From assembly GCA_003447785.1 (NCBI GenBank), contig DLYJ01000213.1, positions 5,259-19,808 on the forward strand: 14,550 nt of DNA. The letters run 5' to 3'. This document shows positions 6,299-11,948 of this stretch, piece by piece. Under the pieces are notes generated by a model. It did no database searches. It was not told the origin of the DNA and was given only the letters and a program-made list of their open reading frames with translations. The stretch's first letter is position 1; each line of letters starts with the position of its first letter. The translations under genes were made by a program, and so were the position numbers. The DNA comes from Treponema sp. (GTDB lineage Bacteria > Spirochaetota > Spirochaetia > Treponematales > Treponemataceae).

Positions 6299-6778
6299 CT
6301 ATCTGATTGTAATCTTACCGTCTCTATGTAAATTCATTACTTCTTTTACAACTTCCGCCTGTGCATCCTCAACTTCTTCCAAAGTCAGGGGACCTGCAAA
6401 TTCCATATCTTCTTTAAGCATATCCGCTGCCCTTTCAGATAAGTTGCAAAAAATCCTGTCCAATAGATCTACTGATGCCCTTTTTAAAGCTTTTGTAAGT
6501 ACTGTTGTATCAGTTTTGCCAAGTAATAATTTTATTGAGTTATCATCCAGCAGTTTAATGTCTTCAAATTCAAAAAGACATTTATCAAGCCTTTGCTGGA
6601 AAACAGGAGTTTCCCTTATTTTTTTTAATAAAGTTTCAAAATCCAGATTAAAAGTTAAAAGAATATTTTCTATTTCTTCGATTACTTTCCAGTCAGCCTT
6701 ATTTAACCCCAGAGCAAATCTCTCAATTCTTGCACTTCTGTTTTCGTCAATAATTTCAATAGCAGATTTATTTATCAT
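6299..6778 (-). CDS. Free-standing FliG C-terminal (torque) domain protein
   Basis: A 159-residue protein. Residues 70-157 match the C-terminal domain of the flagellar switch protein FliG: FEFEDIKLLDDNSIKLLL, TKALKRASVDLLDRIFCNLS, ERAADMLKEDMEFAGPLTLE and EVEDAQAEVV, ending in DGKITI. By spacing, the charged torque residues of E. coli FliG (K264, R281, D288, D289, R297) correspond to K99, R116, E123, D124 and T132, so four keep their charge and one is lost. The FliF-binding N domain and the EHPQ motif of the middle domain are absent. Residues 1-65 are helical and unassigned. A GAGGAGG SD site precedes the ATG. This is not a broken gene: it has its own start, SD site and promoter element D. 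It cannot join the rotor through FliF by itself. Confidence 0.75.
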   Translation of the reverse strand: MINKSAIEIIDENRSARIERFALGLNKADWKVIEEIENILLTFNLDFETLLKKIRETPVFQQRLDKCLFEFEDIKLLDDNSIKLLLGKTDTTVLTKALKRASVDLLDRIFCNLSERAADMLKEDMEFAGPLTLEEVEDAQAEVVKEVMNLHRDGKITIR

Positions 6779-6804
6779 ATGCGCTGCCTCCTCAAACTGA
6801 TATG

Positions 6805-6838
6805 AATATACACAGGCAGACTTGCATAAAATGAGAGT
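6805..6838 (-). promoter_or_regulatory. Inverted-repeat promoter element D
   Basis: Leftward: ACTCTCA-N5-TGCAAGT (6838-6820), a 9-base gap, then TATATT (6810-6805), followed by a short leader with GAGGAGG before the ATG at 6778. The right arm is diverged (TGCAAGT instead of TGAGAGT), but the spacing is identical to the other copies. The rest of 6779-6898 is AT-rich and shows no GC-stem terminator. Confidence 0.55.
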
Positions 6839-6898
6839 GTGAAAAAAATTTATGATTTTTTTTTTAATTAAACTAATGAGTATTTCTGGGGCTTGTTT

Positions 6899-7255
6899 TT
6901 ACTTATCGTCCTTGAGCCACTGACCAAGAACTTTAGCAAGTGCTTCAGGATCAGCCATGGCCATTTCCCTTGCATTATGCTGAGCGCTTGATTCGCCGGT
7001 CTTGATGAACGAAGCGTGCGGAACTTCCTTATAAATGCCGCGGAGTTCGCCATAAGCCTTGTATTCTTCCAGAACAAGATTTTCGCGGGCAACCTGGGTT
7101 TCATTCCACGGGTCATACTTTCCGCCAAGGTTTTTCATGGATTTTCTGATTTTAGTCAGTTCATCATTGTTAAGATTAAGACGCGCAAGAATCGGAGCGC
7201 TCGCCTCAGAGCCAAGTTCTCCCAGCAAAATCGCAATTTTATCGTACCCGGTCAT
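6899..7255 (-). CDS. FliG N-domain joined to a FliF-type C-terminal tail
   Basis: A 118-residue protein. Residues 1-75 (MTGYDKIAILLGELGSEASA, then LARLNLNNDELTKIRKSMKNL and VARENLVLEEYKAYG) match the FliG N domain pattern 'KAAILLxxLGxExSAxIxxxL...LxxEIxxLGxV...VLEEF'. Residues 95-117 (AREMAMADPEALAKVLGQWL then KDD) match the C-terminal tail of the MS-ring protein FliF ('xREMxxxNPExVAQVIRxWLxxD'), the peptide that folds into FliG-N to dock the switch. This would be a self-contained FliF-tail/FliG-N unit. Start: an ATG 21 codons further upstream (7318) is open, but ATG 7255 has GGGAGG 4 bases upstream and begins exactly at the FliG-N fold. The gene has a TTGCCG-N17-TATAAT promoter just past ftsK, and its base composition resembles ftsK rather than the AT-rich block. 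Confidence 0.72.
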   Translation of the reverse strand: MTGYDKIAILLGELGSEASAPILARLNLNNDELTKIRKSMKNLGGKYDPWNETQVARENLVLEEYKAYGELRGIYKEVPHASFIKTGESSAQHNAREMAMADPEALAKVLGQWLKDDK

Positions 7256-7274
7256 AAAACCTCCCACTGCCGTT

Positions 7275-7303
7275 ATTATAAAACAAGTTTTTATAGCCGG
7301 CAA
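7275..7303 (-). promoter_or_regulatory. Sigma-70-like promoter for the FliG-N/FliF-tail gene
   Basis: Leftward: TTGCCG (7303-7298), a 17-base spacer, and a consensus TATAAT (7280-7275), placed between the ftsK stop and the next start codon. The gene can therefore be expressed independently of ftsK. Confidence 0.65.
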
Positions 7304-7321
7304 GGGGCGGTCAGGCAAATA

Positions 7322-10300
7322 CTAAGGTACGTAAATTACTTCCCGGGGTTTGGAACCGTTGGCAGGTCCTACAATTCCCCGCTCTTCCATCTCTTCTACC
7401 AGGCGCGCAGCGCGGTTGTAACCAATCTTCAGGCGACGCTGAATATACGACGCACTTGCCTTTCCTGCCTGAACGACAATCTGAAGTGCCTGGTCGTAAA
7501 GCGGGTCTTCTCCATCACTGAACAGGCCCGGTCCGCTGCCTTCGCCTTCATCTTCGTCATCAACAAAGATTTCGTCGTCGATGTAGTCAGGTTCGCCGTA
7601 TTGTTTAACGTAATCTACAACTTTTTCAACTTCGTCATCGCTTACGAGGGTACCCTGAATTCGGGTCGGGTAAGGGTCGGTTGCACTTGCATAAAGCATG
7701 TCACCCTTTCCAAGAAGCTTTTCGGCACCAACGGAGTCGATAATGATATTTGAATCCGTACGGCTTGCAACCATGAATGCAATTCGGCTCGGAATATTTG
7801 CCTTAATCAAACCGGTGATTACGTTTACAGACGGACGCTGTGTAGCAAGTACCAGGTGAATTCCAACTGCACGGCTCATTGCGGCAAGTCGGGCAACATT
7901 GGATTCAAGTTCCTTTCCTGTTGTCGCCATCAGGTCCGCAAATTCATCAATGATAATAACGATGTACGGAAGTTTTTCCTGCATTACCTTGCGTTCCGTG
8001 ATACGGCGGTTGTAACTTGTAATGTCACGAACTCCCATTCCGTCCAGCAAAGCATAGCGGCGTTCCATTTCGCAAAGACAGTACTGAAGTGCCTGGAGAG
8101 CACGTTTTGGCTCGGTAATTACCGGAGTCAACAGATGCGGAATATCGTTATAAAGTTTTAATTCAACGATTTTAGGGTCAATCAGAATCAGTTTTACCTG
8201 GTTTGGACTTCTCTTGTACAAAATCGAAAGAATCATACTGTTTACACAAACCGATTTACCGGCACCAGTTGAACCCGCAATGAGAATGTGCGGAGTTTTT
8301 GCAAGGTCGATAATCTGCGGTTCACCCGAAATGTCTTTTCCAAGAATTACAGGAATTGCCATCTTGTCGAATGCAGGATTTGCTTCTTCAACAATTTCCT
8401 TAAAGCTTACAACCGCTCGGTCTGCGTTTGGAACTTCGATACCAACCGCATGCTTTCCAGGAATCGGCGCAACGATACGAACCGAACTTGCAGCCAGGCG
8501 GAGTGCAATATTGTCCTGGAGGGCTACAATTTTGCTCAGTTTAACGCCCGGAGCCGGAAGAATTTCAAACATTGTAACTACAGGTCCTTTGCGGATGCCT
8601 GTAACTTCTGCTTCAATATTGAATTCTTTAAGAGTTTCCTTTAAGTCTTCTGCAGCGGCTCTGGTTGCCTCGTCCACAACCCAATATTCACCGTTTTCAT
8701 AGGTTGTCAAAATGTCTGTCGGAATTTTGTAATCGCTCATCTTAAGGCGCGGCTTTGCTTTTTCCACAGGCTTTTCAACCGGTTTTTCAACATGGTTTTC
8801 AACCAGCATTTCTTCTTCGGCGAGCTGTTCTACAGGTGCAAGTTTTTCTGCAATGTCAGTGCTGTCATTCAAAACGGCGCCCCTATTTGCATTTTTAACG
8901 GAATTAATATTCTTTCTTGCTTTTGCAACATCTTCAAAACTGATATCTTCCGTGTTGAATGGAACACTTGTTCCGTACGCAACTCCGTTGGCATCAACTA
9001 CAGGTTCGGCTGTCGGATCGAACTGGCGTTCTTCTCCCGGCACCTCGCTGAGTTCTTCATCCGAATTATCGTCGTCAAAAAGGCTGTCAATTTCATCGTC
9101 AAAACTTTCTTCACTGCTTACAACCGGGTTTTGTGCGGCATCTTCGCTCATCTGACTGAAAATTTTGTCAAAACTTGAATTGCGTTTTTCTACAAAGTCA
9201 GAAAGGTCGTCACCGTCCTGGCCTTCAATTTCTGTGCTGATTGTAGCGTCGCCGAACTCGTCGTTCGCATCGGCGGCAGATTCTTCGTTCGCAATACTGC
9301 TCACTTCCCCATCTGCTGTGGCTGGCCGTCCGTGGTCAGGGCTTTCTTCGGTCGCGTCATCCAATAATTCATCGTCAGATGGCTCGATTTCTTCCGGAAT
9401 TAATTCGTCGTCTGAGAAAAAGTCTTTTACTGACTGAGTTTCGTCTTCATCCAATTCATTATATTGAATATCTGTGCCGTCTGTAATTCCAACGCTGTCG
9501 TCGTATTTGTAATCTTCGTTCGCAAAACCTCCTGTTTTGCTCACTACGACGGAAGCGTTGCTTCCGTCACATGGAGGTGTAGCTGGCCGTCCGTGGCCAG
9601 ATATTTCTTCGCCATCAATACTTCCTGTTTTGCTCTCTTCGACGGAAGTTTCACTTCCGTCACATGGAGGTGTGGCTGACACCTCGCTGTCAGTTTCCGC
9701 GGTTTCATATTCAACAAATTCTTCCTCAGGAACTTCTTCGTTCGCAATACTTCCTGTTTTGCTCTCTTCACCATCATCTGTGGCTGACCAGTCGTGGTCA
9801 GGGACATTTTCCCTCGGGTCCGGAGTTTCGTATGTTTCTTCTTCGTAGCGGCGTTCCTGAGCGTCAAAAATATGGTCAAAGGGTGACGGTTCTTCGTTCG
9901 CTGTTGTTTCATTCACGCTTTCAACCGGGGCTTCTGCTGAATCAGACACTTCTTCGTTCGCAAAACCTTCTGTTTTGCTCGCTGCGGTTTCAGTCACGCT
10001 TTCATCGGCAGGAGTTTCTCCGTTCGCAATACCTCCTGTATTGCTCACTTCGACGGAAGCGTTGCTTCCGTCATCATCAGTTGTGGCTGGCCGTCCGTGG
10101 TCAGGGCTTTCTTCAGTGATGATGGTTGGGTCTTCTGCCTGGAGTGTTTTGACAGGGTTTTCTACCTGTTCCGCATACTGGCTTACATCTGCACCAGAAG
10201 ACACTTCGTCATGCGCAATTGTTTCGTCTGTAAATTCAACATCGTTCTTTTCTTCGTATTCAACCGGAACTTCCAGGTCCTTGATGTTAAAGCGTTTGAG

Positions 10301-10888
10301 CGGTGTGTATTTTACAGGATTTACGGGAATTTCTGTTTTCTCTTCCGTTAAGAATGGTTCATTTACTTCGTCAGAAACGTCATATTCATCTGCTGCCTCT
10401 TCCTCGTCTTCAATTGATTCATCAGATTCTTCTTCTGAACCGCCCTGATGGTTTTCAATTGCTTCTCCGATGATTGCAAGAAGTAAATATTCAACTGCGA
10501 CAATGATTGCACCGGTCAAAACTGCGGCAACGAGTTTCATGATAAAAATATCGCCGTCATTTTCTTTTGCAAGCATGCGGCAGATATGTTCAAGAGCATC
10601 CAGAGTAAAGAATGGAATAACTGAACCGAGCAGAATTACGCCGGTACGTGTGCGCCACTTTGTTGTAAAGCACATTACGGCGCTTACAAACAGAAACACG
10701 GGAATCAGGGCAGAACAAATGCCGTAAACTCCGGCAAACATCTTTCCGACCTGATAAAGATATGTGTTGTGGGCAGGGCTCATCCCGCCAAAATCAAATA
10801 AAACTAAAAGCAGCGAAATCGAAAACACTGCGGCAAGCCCAAAAAGAATTACGCCTGCAACTGTGTTTATCTTAACATTGTTTTTCAT
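7322..10888 (-). CDS. ftsK: DNA translocase FtsK with an unusually repeat-rich acidic linker
   Basis: A 1188-residue septal DNA pump that clears and aligns chromosome ends at division. The N-terminal 140 residues hold four membrane helices (about 10-32, 50-74, 81-100, 117-140). A very acidic linker runs from about 146 to 700 and contains repeated phrases such as DHGRPAT and SIANEE. The motor follows: KIPTDILTTYENGEYWVVDE, Walker A GSTGAGKS near 870, Walker B IIIDEFADL near 979, and LATQRPSVNVITGLIKANIP. The C-terminal gamma winged helix (KASASYIQRRLKIGYNRAAR then LVEEMEERGIVGP) reads DNA orientation signals. The start has a TGGAGAA site. A perfect sigma-28 promoter lies upstream, which is unexpected for a cell-division gene. 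The linker bears in-frame palindromic insertions at 9284-10114. Confidence 0.97.
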   Translation of the reverse strand: MKNNVKINTVAGVILFGLAAVFSISLLLVLFDFGGMSPAHNTYLYQVGKMFAGVYGICSALIPVFLFVSAVMCFTTKWRTRTGVILLGSVIPFFTLDALEHICRMLAKENDGDIFIMKLVAAVLTGAIIVAVEYLLLAIIGEAIENHQGGSEEESDESIEDEEEAADEYDVSDEVNEPFLTEEKTEIPVNPVKYTPLKRFNIKDLEVPVEYEEKNDVEFTDETIAHDEVSSGADVSQYAEQVENPVKTLQAEDPTIITEESPDHGRPATTDDDGSNASVEVSNTGGIANGETPADESVTETAASKTEGFANEEVSDSAEAPVESVNETTANEEPSPFDHIFDAQERRYEEETYETPDPRENVPDHDWSATDDGEESKTGSIANEEVPEEEFVEYETAETDSEVSATPPCDGSETSVEESKTGSIDGEEISGHGRPATPPCDGSNASVVVSKTGGFANEDYKYDDSVGITDGTDIQYNELDEDETQSVKDFFSDDELIPEEIEPSDDELLDDATEESPDHGRPATADGEVSSIANEESAADANDEFGDATISTEIEGQDGDDLSDFVEKRNSSFDKIFSQMSEDAAQNPVVSSEESFDDEIDSLFDDDNSDEELSEVPGEERQFDPTAEPVVDANGVAYGTSVPFNTEDISFEDVAKARKNINSVKNANRGAVLNDSTDIAEKLAPVEQLAEEEMLVENHVEKPVEKPVEKAKPRLKMSDYKIPTDILTTYENGEYWVVDEATRAAAEDLKETLKEFNIEAEVTGIRKGPVVTMFEILPAPGVKLSKIVALQDNIALRLAASSVRIVAPIPGKHAVGIEVPNADRAVVSFKEIVEEANPAFDKMAIPVILGKDISGEPQIIDLAKTPHILIAGSTGAGKSVCVNSMILSILYKRSPNQVKLILIDPKIVELKLYNDIPHLLTPVITEPKRALQALQYCLCEMERRYALLDGMGVRDITSYNRRITERKVMQEKLPYIVIIIDEFADLMATTGKELESNVARLAAMSRAVGIHLVLATQRPSVNVITGLIKANIPSRIAFMVASRTDSNIIIDSVGAEKLLGKGDMLYASATDPYPTRIQGTLVSDDEVEKVVDYVKQYGEPDYIDDEIFVDDEDEGEGSGPGLFSDGEDPLYDQALQIVVQAGKASASYIQRRLKIGYNRAARLVEEMEERGIVGPANGSKPREVIYVP
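9284..9349. repeat. Palindromic unit 1 in the ftsK linker (shortened)
   Basis: Begins TTCGTTCGCAATACTGCTCAC with the first palindrome deleted and the middle GACGGAAG palindrome missing, and ends with the CTGGCC-GTCCGT-GGTCAG arm. Positions 9317-9349 are identical over 33 bp to 10082-10114 in unit 6. Confidence 0.75.
9514..9610. repeat. Palindromic unit 2 in the ftsK linker (complete)
   Basis: Three perfect palindromes in a row: GCAAAAC-CTCCT-GTTTTGC (9522-9540), GACGGAAGC-GTT-GCTTCCGTC (9548-9568) and CTGGCC-GTCCGT-GGCCAG (9583-9600). It stays in the ftsK reading frame and serves as the reference copy. Confidence 0.85.
9608..9693. repeat. Palindromic unit 3 in the ftsK linker
   Basis: Abuts unit 2. 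Middle palindrome GACGGAAGT-TTC-ACTTCCGTC (9641-9661) and last palindrome CTGACA-CCTCGC-TGTCAG (9676-9693) differ from unit 2 in both arms while pairing is kept. The first palindrome is imperfect. Confidence 0.8.
9737..9803. repeat. Palindromic unit 4 in the ftsK linker
   Basis: The first palindrome has one mismatch (GCAATAC/GTTTTGC, 9744-9762), the middle one is missing, and the last is CTGACCA-GTCG-TGGTCAG (9784-9801), again perfectly paired but with different bases from units 2 and 3. Confidence 0.75.
9953..9980. repeat. Palindromic unit 5 in the ftsK linker (fragment)
   Basis: Only the first palindrome remains: GCAAAAC-CTTCT-GTTTTGC at 9960-9978, preceded by the shared TTCGTTC. Confidence 0.65.
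10019..10114. repeat. Palindromic unit 6 in the ftsK linker (complete)
   Basis: GCAATAC-CTCCT-GTATTGC (10026-10044) differs from unit 2 by one change in each arm that restores pairing. GACGGAAGC-GTT-GCTTCCGTC (10052-10072) is identical to unit 2. The final CTGGCC/GGTCAG arm has one G-T wobble, as in unit 1. Confidence 0.85.
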
Positions 10889-10930
10889 CAGTTCTCCAAA
10901 ATTGAAATTTCAATCAATTCTACCTATACA

Positions 10931-10957
10931 TTATCGGCGCGCAAATTTTTAAGTTTA
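10931..10957 (-). promoter_or_regulatory. Perfect sigma-28 (FliA) flagellar promoter upstream of ftsK
   Basis: Read leftward: TAAA (10957-10954), exactly 15 bases, then GCCGATAA (10938-10931). This is a full match to the TAAA-N15-GCCGATAA consensus of the flagellar sigma factor FliA. Transcription would start near 10924, about 35 bases before the ftsK ATG. No competing sigma-70-like promoter for ftsK stood out in the same stretch. Confidence 0.75.
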
Positions 10958-10967
10958 GGAAGTTTTC

Positions 10968-10996
10968 TTGTAAACATCTGTGCGCCCGGATATAAT
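10968..10996 (+). promoter_or_regulatory. Sigma-70-like promoter for the alpha-hydroxy-acid dehydrogenase gene
   Basis: TTGTAA (10968-10973), a 17-base spacer, and a consensus TATAAT (10991-10996). Transcription would start near 11003, just before AAGGAA and the GTG at 11016, so the leader is very short. It is divergent from the sigma-28 promoter of ftsK. Confidence 0.7.
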
Positions 10997-11015
10997 ATTT
11001 TTAAGGAATTTGAAC

Positions 11016-11948
11016 GTGGCTCTCAACAATTTTAAATGCCATTTTTGCACTACCTGCAACGGAACCGGCTGTATCGGCCAGATGCCCGGAATGGGTGGCG
11101 TTAACCGTAACATAAATTTTCGACTCAATTGCGACGGCTGGGAAGTTTTACGAAAAGAAAACCCTCTTGTTTTTGTAAATTTTCTGGAACGCCCTGTTGC
11201 TGAACGAATTCCAAAAATCAGTATCGCACCAATTACAGGCGCCCAGGAAAACATCGGTTTTTCAGACGAACACGATTATTACACCCAGATGTTTGGGGCA
11301 GCGCATAAAGTTGGCCTTGATATCTGCGTCGGCGACGGCTTTCCGGACGAAAAAATCAAGTTTGGTATAGAAGCGGTTAAAAAAATTCAGAAAGGCGACC
11401 GTGAATTTAAAGCGTCCTTCTTTATAAAGCCCTTTGAAAATTCAAAAATTCTCGAGCATATTGAATTTGCATCTCCTTACGCAAAGGTCATCGGGATAGA
11501 TATCGATTCATTCAATATTTCAACAATGAAAAATCTTATTCCACTGGAAAAAAAGACTGCCGGACAACTGATTCAAATTAAAGAAGCCCTGCAAAAAAAA
11601 GGCATCCGCTTTGCAATCAAGGGCATTTTTAATGCAGAAGACATCCAGCTCGTAAAAGAAGTGCAGCCTGATATCGCATACATCTCGAATCACGGCGGCC
11701 GCGTAGAAACACGTATCGGAAGTACCGCTGAATTTTTACAGAATTATGGGGATGAATTAAGACCTTATTGTAAAGAAATCTGGGTGGACGGCGGAATCAG
11801 AAGTGCCCTGGACATTGCCACCGCCATGGCTTTTGGAGCGGACCGCGTTTTAATCGGCCGCCCCTTCGTCAGCGCCTTTTGCAAGGGCGGCGAAGAGCTT
11901 TTGTGTAAAAAACTCCTCGACTTTACCCTCATGCAATATGCCAAATAA
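11016..11948 (+). CDS. FMN-dependent alpha-hydroxy-acid dehydrogenase family protein
   Basis: A 310-residue cytoplasmic protein of the lactate/glycolate oxidase TIM-barrel family. The GTG at 11016 is chosen because AAGGAA lies 7 bases upstream and a consensus promoter ends at 10996. A longer frame opens at 10980 but starts inside that promoter. The C-terminal half carries the family's active site: YISNHGGRVETR with the catalytic-type His near 226, WVDGGIRSALDIATA near 257, and GADRVLIGRPFV near 280 for FMN phosphate. Unusual is the N-terminus, with four cysteines in C-x2-C-x2-C-x4-C (Cys8, 11, 14, 19) before GQMPGMGG. This resembles a subgroup of short anaerobe members rather than classical LldD, and the substrate is unknown. 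It converges on pheS with no gap. Confidence 0.82.
   Translation: MALNNFKCHFCTTCNGTGCIGQMPGMGGVNRNINFRLNCDGWEVLRKENPLVFVNFLERPVAERIPKISIAPITGAQENIGFSDEHDYYTQMFGAAHKVGLDICVGDGFPDEKIKFGIEAVKKIQKGDREFKASFFIKPFENSKILEHIEFASPYAKVIGIDIDSFNISTMKNLIPLEKKTAGQLIQIKEALQKKGIRFAIKGIFNAEDIQLVKEVQPDIAYISNHGGRVETRIGSTAEFLQNYGDELRPYCKEIWVDGGIRSALDIATAMAFGADRVLIGRPFVSAFCKGGEELLCKKLLDFTLMQYAK

Noticed and set aside
3034..6838. The ACTCTCA/TGAGAGT dyads as intrinsic terminators
   Set aside because: The stems are short, no T tract follows them, and each keeps a fixed 9-bp spacing to a -10-like hexamer before a gene.
3034..6838. CRISPR array formed by the repeated dyads
   Set aside because: The copies are 35 bp to over 2.5 kb apart, separated by genes, in both orientations, with no regular spacers.
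7256..7318. 21-codon upstream extension of the FliG-N/FliF-tail gene
   Set aside because: The extension covers the promoter and the SD site, and the FliG-N similarity begins exactly at ATG 7255.
9165..10448. Several open frames on the plus strand opposite the ftsK linker, up to about 157 codons
   Set aside because: They are serine- and valine-rich mirrors of the acidic, repeat-bearing linker. They have no SD sites or promoters, and the minus-strand ftsK frame explains the region.
10980..11015. Longer N-terminus of the alpha-hydroxy-acid dehydrogenase gene
   Set aside because: These codons overlap the TATAAT promoter box. The GTG at 11016 has AAGGAA at the right distance and begins at the conserved Cys-rich segment.
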